DNA of 6,371 nucleotides from Nitrospira defluvii (GTDB lineage Bacteria > Nitrospirota > Nitrospiria > Nitrospirales > Nitrospiraceae): positions 1 to 6,371 of the forward strand of contig JACQHN010000592.1 in assembly GCA_016199015.1 (NCBI GenBank), read 5' to 3'. Below, in pieces: positions 1 to 5,525 of the stretch; the first letter of the stretch is position 1; the number at the start of each line of letters is the position of its first letter. The notes beneath the pieces were generated by a model, which saw only the letters and a program-made list of their open reading frames with translations, did no database searches and was not told the DNA's origin. The translations under genes were made by a program, and so were the position numbers.

Positions 1-285
1 GAAGAAGGGAACGGCCAGCAGTTCTTTCACCTCGGCGTCGTGTTTGGTCATCCATCGGCCGGACATGAAAAATGTGGCCGGAATGTTGTTCGCAATGAGG
101 AAATCGATCAACTCGCGGTCGAATCCCGAGGCTGTGCGCACCGGGCAGAGATCATAGGTCAGCGCCACCGCCGGGCAGGAGGGTGAACCGGCCTTGATGA
201 CCTGTGCCTCCGCTAGGTGACCATGCGCAACCAGCGTCATCGCGCAGATCGCCGACACACGCACTCGCCACTGCTTCCATCGCAT
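1..285 (-). CDS. Exported polysaccharide deacetylase (NodB-like), N-terminal part only
   Basis: Only the first 95 codons are in the window; the reading frame runs open to base 1 and the rest lies to the left. Residues 1-28 look like a signal peptide: basic start (MRWKQWRVRV), hydrophobic stretch (SAICAMTLVA), then small residues ending LAEA, so the product is probably exported. From about residue 40 it matches the opening of the NodB fold: VALTYDLCP (motif 1), then FDRELIDFLIANNIPATFFMSGRWM, written here as GFDRELIDFL followed by NIPATFFMSG. Enzymes of this family remove N- or O-acetyl groups from cell-wall or capsule polysaccharides; the substrate cannot be read from this piece. Motif 1 keeps the first Asp (usual catalytic base) but has Leu where the second, metal-binding Asp of TFDD usually sits. 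The chosen ATG (283-285) gives the complete signal peptide, though no Shine-Dalgarno precedes it. It is divergent from the protease gene at 359. Confidence 0.8.
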   Translation of the reverse strand, partial: MRWKQWRVRVSAICAMTLVAHGHLAEAQVIKAGSPSCPAVALTYDLCPVRTASGFDRELIDFLIANNIPATFFMSGRWMTKHDAEVKELLAVPFF

Positions 286-292
286 GGAGGGG

Positions 293-298
293 AGTATA
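293..298 (-). promoter_or_regulatory. Possible -10 element of the deacetylase gene
   Basis: On the minus strand the hexamer TATACT (5 of 6 to TATAAT) ends seven bases before the deacetylase ATG. No -35 hexamer resembling TTGACA is found 16-18 bases upstream (those positions read TATCGC or similar). If it is a real -10, transcription would begin at or next to the ATG, giving a leaderless message, which would fit the absence of a ribosome binding site. Evidence is one hexamer only. Confidence 0.3.
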
Positions 299-322
299 CC
301 CGATGGCACGAAGCGGCGATAG

Positions 323-352
323 TTGACGGTCTATCGGGGTGGCTGCTACGGT
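323..352 (+). promoter_or_regulatory. Weak candidate promoter for the site-2 protease gene
   Basis: TTGACG at 323-328 is a 5 of 6 match to the -35 consensus. Eighteen bases on, TACGGT (347-352) is a poor -10, matching only the first two and the last position. A start about seven bases further would fall at the protease ATG (359), again leaving almost no leader. The lone good -35 in a 73-base divergent gap is suggestive only. Confidence 0.22.
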
Positions 353-358
353 GAAACC

Positions 359-1531
359 ATGCAGGGGCCTGATTGGCAAATCGGTCGAATGTTCGGGATC
401 CCTATCCACGTGCATGCCTCGTGGCTCTTCGTCTTTTTCTTCGTGACCTGGTCGCTTGCCACGGGGTATCTGCCCGACATGCTTCCCGGCCTCTCACAGC
501 CGCGATATTGGGGGATGGGCGGCATGGCGGCGCTCCTGTTGTTCGCATCGGTCCTGCTGCACGAACTCGGTCATTCCCTCGTCGCCCTTCGGTATCGTAT
601 TCCAATCGGCCAGATTACACTCTTCATCTTCGGCGGTGTGGCACAGATGCGGAAGGAGCCGCCGCATCCGCGGGCGGAGTTCTTGATCGCCATTGCGGGC
701 CCGATCGTCAGCTTTCTTCTTGCGGGGGTCTGTATCGGCCTGGTCGCGCTGTTGGAATGGCTCCCGGCCGGGACATCCGTGCAAGGGTTGACGGCGCTCG
801 GCGCGCTGCTTGGGATGGTCAACACCCAACTGGGCCTCTTCAATCTGCTGCCAGGGTTTCCGCTGGATGGCGGCCGCGCCCTGCGGGCGGGTCTGTGGGC
901 CTGGAGCAAGGATTTCTATCGCGCCACCAGCCAAGCGGCATTGGTCGGCTTGCTGTTTGGGATCAGTTTCGGCCTTTTCGGGGCCTTTCTGCTGGTGGGT
1001 GCCCTCTCCGGCACATTATCGAGTGCCTTAGCGAGTAGCGGAGGCTGGATCGCGCTACTCGGCGCCTTTCTGTTCTCTGCGGCCCGCGGGAGTCGGAAGC
1101 AGGCGGTCATCCGTGCGTCGTTGGCGTCGGTGCCTGTCCGTGAGCTCATGGTCAACAACGTTGTGTCCCTGTCCCCGGATATCACGCTGGAGGAAGCCGT
1201 GAACCAGTATTTCCTGCCATACGGCTACGGGGGATTTCCCGTGGTGCAGGATGGGCGGCTTCTGGGTATCGTGGCGGTGCGTGATGTGCAGACCGTCAAC
1301 AATTCCCTCTGGGCGTTTCGCCGCGTCGCCGATGTCATGCAGACCTCCAGTGATGAGATGGTCGTATCGCCGGATGCGCCGGTGATACAGGCATTGGAGA
1401 AAATGATGTCGTTTGGAGCGGAGCGGTTGATCGTGGTTCAAGATGGGGAGCTGCTCGGGTTGCTGACGCGGGCTTCTATTGGAAACTTCATCGAGCAGCG
1501 ACATCCTTCGGGCATGGGGCGTCCCTCGTAA
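359..1531 (+). CDS. Site-2 protease family (M50) intramembrane zinc metalloprotease with C-terminal CBS pair
   Basis: A 390-residue membrane protease of the S2P/M50 family, which cuts transmembrane segments of substrate proteins such as anti-sigma factors within the membrane. The zinc site is visible: HELGH at residues 68-72 in a hydrophobic helix, and NLLPGFPLDGG at about 162-172, whose Asp170 is the third ligand. Predicted membrane segments lie near 14-38, 54-77, 108-134, 146-168, 194-218 and 228-242. Two CBS domains follow, about 259-312 (VRELMVNNVV opening) and 324-379 (VADVMQTSSD opening); CBS pairs usually bind adenine nucleotides and regulate. The order M50 core then CBS pair matches the Rip3-like bacterial subgroup. 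The frame is open back to a TTG at 323, but ATG 359 is preferred because family members begin just before the W-x-I/L-G-R-x-F-G-I-P segment seen at residues 6-16; GGTGA upstream is a weak ribosome site. The substrate is unknown; no sigma or anti-sigma gene is in view. Confidence 0.93.
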   Translation: MQGPDWQIGRMFGIPIHVHASWLFVFFFVTWSLATGYLPDMLPGLSQPRYWGMGGMAALLLFASVLLHELGHSLVALRYRIPIGQITLFIFGGVAQMRKEPPHPRAEFLIAIAGPIVSFLLAGVCIGLVALLEWLPAGTSVQGLTALGALLGMVNTQLGLFNLLPGFPLDGGRALRAGLWAWSKDFYRATSQAALVGLLFGISFGLFGAFLLVGALSGTLSSALASSGGWIALLGAFLFSAARGSRKQAVIRASLASVPVRELMVNNVVSLSPDITLEEAVNQYFLPYGYGGFPVVQDGRLLGIVAVRDVQTVNNSLWAFRRVADVMQTSSDEMVVSPDAPVIQALEKMMSFGAERLIVVQDGELLGLLTRASIGNFIEQRHPSGMGRPS

Positions 1532-1539
1532 CGCGACGC

Positions 1540-1557
1540 GGCACGAATAGTCGTGCC
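1540..1557. terminator. Hairpin between two convergent genes, possible bidirectional terminator
   Basis: GGCACGA (1540-1546) and TCGTGCC (1551-1557) form a perfect 7-bp stem around the 4-base loop ATAG. It lies nine bases after the protease stop codon and 21 bases after the stop of the opposing membrane-protein gene, where a shared terminator is expected. Neither side has a proper T run (TGTTGAG on the plus strand, GCGTCGCGTT on the minus strand), so intrinsic termination would be weak; it could instead protect 3' ends. Confidence 0.45.
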
Positions 1558-1578
1558 TGTTGAGCATGGCCGGCGAGG

Positions 1579-2937
1579 TCAGTCTTCGGCCCTGGCGACG
1601 GAGAGGTTTTGGACGATGGCCACGCGGACGAGGTGCACGACGAGGAGAAAGCCGTAGACCACACAGAAGAAGTTGAATGCCACGCGGTAAAAATCGACCA
1701 GCAGGATCGGCAGGCAGAGGGCAAAGATGAGGCTGGCCATGAGCGTGACCAATGTGAGTCGGCGGCAGAACTCATACGATGGCTCCCGTCCGATCAGTTT
1801 CAGCGCTTTGGAGTAACGAGCCGCCCGCTGGAGACGGGAGCTGTGAAGATCGGGAGCTCGCGCTCCCCAACGATGCAGCGCGAGATACCCCGCCGCGATC
1901 ACCAGCCAGGGCGCAGTCCAGAGTGGCCAGTAGGATGAACCGGCGTAGGGGTCCGACAGAACGAGGGCGCCGAAAGACGGCGCATAGAAAAGCCCCAGTA
2001 CTAACGGTAAGAGGCGCTCATCACCGGGCCGCTCGTTGTCCGGGCCACCATGGATGAGCTCGCGTTCGAAGAGCGGATACCCATACTTGAGGACGACGAG
2101 TGCAATGGCGGCGCTGAAGGTCTTATCCGGAATATATCGAATACAGTTCTGAAACCAATTCACGATGGTCCAGCCCAGACTGTCTCCCCACGTCAGTCCG
2201 ATCACCGATTCCAGATAAAGCCGCACCGCATCTTCCCATAGGTTGACCGTCAGCTTCAGGGTCGTGGCCACATCAGGATTCAGCGCGAAGACGGAATCCT
2301 GGCCCAGCGCTGCCTGCACGAAGGTGCCGGGTACGCTCATCACCACCGCGCCCAAGACTCCACACGACAAAAGAAACCACACATGAGTCACGAGCGAGTT
2401 GCGACCGCTGCGAAGATACGTCCGAAAGCCGCGCTGTCTTGCCATGAGGCCCCAAAAAAATCCGCCGGTCATGTTGACGAGCGACCAGGGGAAGATCACC
2501 ACATCGGCCCCGGCCTCCGGATAGAGGAGCCAGTTGACGACGGAGTTCGATAAGAGGGCTGCGATGGCTCCCCACCAGGGACCCAGCAGAAAGGCTGTCA
2601 GCGCGGTGCCCGTCATATCGAGAAAGAGAATGCTGTGCAGATGTCGGCTGAGGGTCAGGCCGAGGTAGTTCAGTAAGATACCGGCTGCCACGATGACGCC
2701 CGTTTCATGCAAAAACAGAGAGGAGGATTTCTGGAATAGCTTGGCGTCGAAGAGATCGTCCGACATCGGCCTGGCGCTGGGAGTGGGATCAGGGACGGCG
2801 ACTGGCTTCTTGTCCTTCGGCGTTCCGAGGCGTTCCTGCAGGTTCAGCGTCTTCTCCAGGATGGAGAGCACGGCGGCCAGGAAGCCTGCAAGCGTGCCCC
2901 CTAACATGAGGAGATCTTTATCGAAACCGTTGAACAT
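1579..2937 (-). CDS. Polytopic membrane protein with ECF-transporter S-component-like N-terminal half
   Basis: A 452-residue integral membrane protein I cannot assign to a named family. After one hydrophobic segment (about 8-26) and a polar, proline-rich linker (about 35-75), residues 78-290 look like the membrane core of ECF-transporter substrate-binding components: LDMTGTALTAFLLGPWWGAI (106-125), a further helix with SLVNMTGGFFWGLM (152-165), and YIPDKTFSAAIALVVLKYG (268-286), where the P-D-K before the last helix is typical of that group. S components are usually about 170-220 residues, so this protein is roughly twice the normal length. The extra C-terminal half has hydrophobic segments near 308-326, 336-354, 393-415 and 417-442 separated by a basic loop (356-393), with no motif I recognise. 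No ATPase or T component is nearby. ATG 2937 is the longest start; it lacks a clear ribosome site, and Met11 is an alternative. Function and ligand are unknown; a sensor input role is as possible as transport. Confidence 0.7.
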   Translation of the reverse strand: MFNGFDKDLLMLGGTLAGFLAAVLSILEKTLNLQERLGTPKDKKPVAVPDPTPSARPMSDDLFDAKLFQKSSSLFLHETGVIVAAGILLNYLGLTLSRHLHSILFLDMTGTALTAFLLGPWWGAIAALLSNSVVNWLLYPEAGADVVIFPWSLVNMTGGFFWGLMARQRGFRTYLRSGRNSLVTHVWFLLSCGVLGAVVMSVPGTFVQAALGQDSVFALNPDVATTLKLTVNLWEDAVRLYLESVIGLTWGDSLGWTIVNWFQNCIRYIPDKTFSAAIALVVLKYGYPLFERELIHGGPDNERPGDERLLPLVLGLFYAPSFGALVLSDPYAGSSYWPLWTAPWLVIAAGYLALHRWGARAPDLHSSRLQRAARYSKALKLIGREPSYEFCRRLTLVTLMASLIFALCLPILLVDFYRVAFNFFCVVYGFLLVVHLVRVAIVQNLSVARAED

Positions 2938-2982
2938 CGTGAAAAATCCGTGTGGGCTGTCGGCTGATCCGGATGTCTCACG

Positions 2983-2988
2983 ATTTTA
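2983..2988 (-). promoter_or_regulatory. Possible -10 element before the S-component-like gene
   Basis: Minus-strand TAAAAT, 5 of 6 to the consensus, sits in the 122-base gap between the BrkB-family gene and the S-component-like gene and would give a leader of about 40 bases. No acceptable -35 lies 16-19 bases upstream (CTAGCG and neighbours). The gap length itself suggests that the downstream gene may have its own promoter rather than depend only on read-through. Confidence 0.25.
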
Positions 2989-3059
2989 TCAGGACCGGGC
3001 GAGGGCGCTAGAAAAAGCCGTGAATGAGACAGACAAGAACAGACCAGGACAAGAGCCGA

Positions 3060-3911
3060 TTAGGGCAGAAGATCGGCCGCAGACGGCGGGTGGGAGGGAC
3101 GCCGGCACTGACATTCGTGGGTCACGACCGCACCCAGCAGGACGAGCGCCGAAGAGTAGTAGACCCAGAGTAATAACAACACCACTTCGAGCAATGACCC
3201 ATACAGTTGTGTGTACACAGCGGCATCTTCCAAATAGGTCACGAACAAGACCTTGGCGGAAACCCAGAGCAAACTGAACACCGCTCCTCCGATGGTGGAC
3301 TCCTTCCACGTGGGACGCTGGTGAGGAAGGTACCGGTAGAGACAGGTGACGGACGCGAAGGCGAGCAGAAATGGGAGCGAATAGGTGAGGATAAAATCAT
3401 GCGCGGTAATCGCGACGAGATTCAGCCCCCACAGGCGCGGCGCATAAGCCGTGAGCAGTTCAATCGCCTGAGTGGCGACGAACGAAATGAGCGTCAGAAA
3501 GCCCAGCATCCAGATCAGGGCGACGGCCACGAGGGTCGAAATCAGCGGGTGCCGCTTGGCCGCCGTGCCGAACACCGTATTCATGGCATAGTCCAATTCG
3601 TAGAACACCAGCGCGCTGAACCAGCCGAACGCGAGAAAGACCGCCCATCGCACTTCCTCCTGTTCCGCCACCCGGCGAATATCCCGGGCCAGACGTTCCC
3701 CCATGCTGGGGAGAAATCCCTTCAGGAATCCCAGCAGGAATTGATACCCGATGACATCCTGGCTCACGATGAAGCTGATGCCGTAGAGCAGCAGGAAGAC
3801 CATCGGAAAGAGGGACAGCAGGGAATAGAAGGCCAGCGAGGCGGCCAGGCTGGGACAGCCGCGCCGTCGAAAGGTGTCGAACACATTGGAGAGGAAAGAT
3901 AATCCGGTCAT
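3060..3911 (-). CDS. YihY/virulence factor BrkB family inner-membrane protein
   Basis: A 283-residue protein of the YihY/BrkB family (once annotated as RNase BN, a role since assigned to another protein). The family signatures are clear: SLAASLAFYSLLSLFP at 21-36 leading into the first membrane helix, a second pair of helices at about 89-108 and 123-150, another at 172-194, and the late hallmark YGSLLEVVLLLLWVYYSSAL at 237-256 followed by LLGAVVTHE. About six membrane helices are expected and the length is usual for the family. The C-terminal 18 residues are polar and Pro/Ser-rich. The molecular function of the family is not firmly established; BrkB was named for serum resistance in Bordetella, and transport has been proposed. 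The ATG at 3909-3911 places the start about 20 residues before the AASLAFYS signature, as in relatives; only a weak AGG precedes it. It lies 138 bases downstream of nuoN on the same strand. Confidence 0.92.
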   Translation of the reverse strand: MTGLSFLSNVFDTFRRRGCPSLAASLAFYSLLSLFPMVFLLLYGISFIVSQDVIGYQFLLGFLKGFLPSMGERLARDIRRVAEQEEVRWAVFLAFGWFSALVFYELDYAMNTVFGTAAKRHPLISTLVAVALIWMLGFLTLISFVATQAIELLTAYAPRLWGLNLVAITAHDFILTYSLPFLLAFASVTCLYRYLPHQRPTWKESTIGGAVFSLLWVSAKVLFVTYLEDAAVYTQLYGSLLEVVLLLLWVYYSSALVLLGAVVTHECQCRRPSHPPSAADLLP

Positions 3912-3996
3912 GCAAGCCTGTCTTGATCAATGCCGAAGCGGTGCGACGACCTGGGCTGAGAGCAGCAAGCCGCGTGGTGAGGAATGTCGGCGCGCC

Positions 3997-4025
3997 ACGG
4001 TAGCATGAAAAGCGGAAGGTTGTAA
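3997..4025 (-). promoter_or_regulatory. Weak candidate promoter for the BrkB-family gene
   Basis: Minus-strand TTACAA (4020-4025), a 17-base spacer, then TACCGT (3997-4002) preceded by TG one base upstream (extended -10 form TGCTACCGT). Each hexamer matches its consensus at only three positions. A start here would leave a leader of about 80 bases before the ATG at 3911. Position and spacing are good, sequence match is poor. Confidence 0.22.
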
Positions 4026-4027
4026 CA

Positions 4028-4044
4028 GGGCGCGATAGACGCCC
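4028..4044 (-). terminator. Short hairpin just after nuoN, possible weak terminator
   Basis: On the minus strand GGGCG pairs with CGCCC around a 7-base loop, starting five bases after the nuoN stop codon. It is followed by TGTTACAACCTT, not a T run, so it is a poor Rho-independent terminator. It marks the likely end of the nuo operon only in combination with the 138-base gap that follows. Confidence 0.25.
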
Positions 4045-4049
4045 ATCCG

Positions 4050-5525
4050 CTATTTCAGCAACGGCGCGGCATGGGTGGCCAGCGACCACAGGCCGTTGGG
4101 GAACAGCCCCAGCAGCACGACGCCAGCGAGGGCGCAGGCGAGGACGAATGACAGAGCTGGAGACGTTTCCAGCCGTGAATGGGATTGGGCCGAGCCTTCG
4201 GGCTCGCGCATATACATGACCATTACAATCCGTAGGTAATAGAAGGCGGAGATGGCGGCGAAGATGACGGCGACGACGGCCAACCACGCCATCCCGCCGT
4301 TCACGGCAGCCATGAAGATATAGAATTTGCCGATGAAGCCTGCCGTCGGAGGAATGCCGGCCAGCGACACCAGAAACACCAGCATGAAAAAGGCTGCCAG
4401 GGGTTCACGCTTCGCCAAGCCTGCATAATCTTCGATCTGTTCGCTCTCCTGTCCTTCTTTGCGCAACATGCCCACCAGCGCAAAGGCGCCGAGCGTCATG
4501 AACGAATAGATGGCAAGGTAGAGCAACACGCTTGCGAGACCGGTCGAAGCGGCCACACCGCCCTGCCGGCCTGCCACGACGACCCCGATCAGAGCATAGC
4601 CGGCATGGGCGATGCTGGAGTAGGCCAGCATGCGCTTGATGTTGGTCTGCACGATTGCGACGAGGTTGCCCAACGCGAGGGTCACCAGGCAGATGACGGT
4701 AAACAGGATCGACCAGTCGGCGCTCACCCCTCCCAGGCCCTCCACGAACACCCGGAGAAATGCGCCGAAGCTGGCCGCTTTCGAGGCGACGGCCATAAAG
4801 GCGGTCACGGAGGTCGGCGCTCCCTGATAGACGTCCGGGGTCCACATGTGAAATGGCACGACGGCCAACTTGAACCCGAACCCAACTGCCAGCAACACCA
4901 GGGCCAAGGACAGGATGGGATTGCCCGTTCCCTGCGTGGCGATCGCCTCTGCGATCACGGGGAGGCGGGTGCTGCCCGCGAGGCCGAACAACAGCGAAAT
5001 GCCATACAACAAAATCCCGGAGGAGAAGGCCCCCAGCACAAAATACTTGGCCGAGGCTTCCAGCGAACGAGCTTCAGTCCGTTTCAGTCCGGCCATCACG
5101 TAGAGCGAGAGGGACATCAATTCGGTGCCGAGGTAGATCGTGAGGAGATCGGCGCCGGACACCATGACCATCATGCCGGCCAGTGCCAGCAGGATGAAGC
5201 CGTAGTATTCCCCGATGTTCAGTTGCTCCGCCTTGAGATACGCGAGGGACAGCAGGACCGTGAGCCCCGTCACGATGTACAGCAGCAGTTTCCAGAATGC
5301 GCCATACGAATCGATCACGACCAGGTTGCTGAAGGCGTACTGCCGGCCCGTCAGCTGAGAGGAGGTGAGGCCTAGGCAAATGGCCAGGGCTGCCAACGTC
5401 AGCCAGGCAAGGATGTCCTTCTTTGAGGCCGCAAGAATGGGGTCCAATACCAGGATGAGGCAGGCCGTGCTGATGACCACCAGTTCCGGAAGGATCGCGA
5501 GCAGGTCTTGTACAGGAATCGTCAT
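4050..5525 (-). CDS. nuoN: NADH-quinone oxidoreductase (complex I) subunit N
   Basis: A complete 491-residue NuoN, one of the three antiporter-like subunits in the membrane arm of complex I that couple quinone reduction by NADH to proton pumping. The length is close to E. coli NuoN (485). Residues expected for the proton path are present: Glu135 in TELMSLSLYV, Lys160, Lys219 in GFKLAVVPFHMWTPD, Lys249 in AVASKAASFG and Lys400 in PTAGFIGKFYIF; by aligning motifs these correspond to E. coli Glu133, Lys158, Lys217, Lys247 and Lys395. The segment PDVYQGAPTSVTAF (230-243) and TNIKRMLAYSSIAHAGYALIG (294-314; IKRMLAYSSI core) separate NuoN from NuoL and NuoM. About 14 membrane helices are expected. 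The ATG overlaps the nuoM stop as ATGA, indicating translational coupling and a shared transcript. nuoN is the last nuo gene here, as in the usual order L-M-N. Confidence 0.97.
   Translation of the reverse strand: MTIPVQDLLAILPELVVISTACLILVLDPILAASKKDILAWLTLAALAICLGLTSSQLTGRQYAFSNLVVIDSYGAFWKLLLYIVTGLTVLLSLAYLKAEQLNIGEYYGFILLALAGMMVMVSGADLLTIYLGTELMSLSLYVMAGLKRTEARSLEASAKYFVLGAFSSGILLYGISLLFGLAGSTRLPVIAEAIATQGTGNPILSLALVLLAVGFGFKLAVVPFHMWTPDVYQGAPTSVTAFMAVASKAASFGAFLRVFVEGLGGVSADWSILFTVICLVTLALGNLVAIVQTNIKRMLAYSSIAHAGYALIGVVVAGRQGGVAASTGLASVLLYLAIYSFMTLGAFALVGMLRKEGQESEQIEDYAGLAKREPLAAFFMLVFLVSLAGIPPTAGFIGKFYIFMAAVNGGMAWLAVVAVIFAAISAFYYLRIVMVMYMREPEGSAQSHSRLETSPALSFVLACALAGVVLLGLFPNGLWSLATHAAPLLK

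Noticed and set aside
152..415. Minus-strand frame of 87 codons spanning the divergent gap
   Set aside because: It overlaps both the deacetylase signal-peptide region and the protease start in other frames; the deacetylase frame starting at 285 has a signal peptide and NodB motifs, this one has none.
373..1038. Second plus-strand frame of about 221 codons inside the protease gene
   Set aside because: It is a shifted frame of the protease coding sequence, rich in Arg, Gly and Pro, with no recognisable domain.
3000..3020. T-run on the minus strand (CTTTTTCT) as a terminator for the BrkB-family gene
   Set aside because: No stable inverted repeat lies directly before the T run, so the essential hairpin is missing.
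3024..3057. Repeated GACAGAC/GACAAGA-like units between the BrkB-family and S-component-like genes
   Set aside because: The units are imperfect, irregularly spaced and too few to be called a repeat array or binding-site cluster.
3207..3902. Open plus-strand frame of about 231 codons opposite the BrkB-family gene
   Set aside because: Composition is highly charged and featureless and it mirrors the extent of the real gene on the other strand.
3989..3996. Palindrome GGCGCGCC next to the candidate BrkB-gene -10, possible operator
   Set aside because: The symmetry stops at eight bases and such a palindrome is expected by chance in GC-rich DNA.
4605..5375. Open plus-strand frame of about 256 codons opposite nuoN
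   Set aside because: Its translation is rich in His, Gln, Gly, Glu and Arg with no hydrophobic core or motif, as expected for the antisense of a GC-rich membrane-protein gene; nuoN itself is unmistakable.
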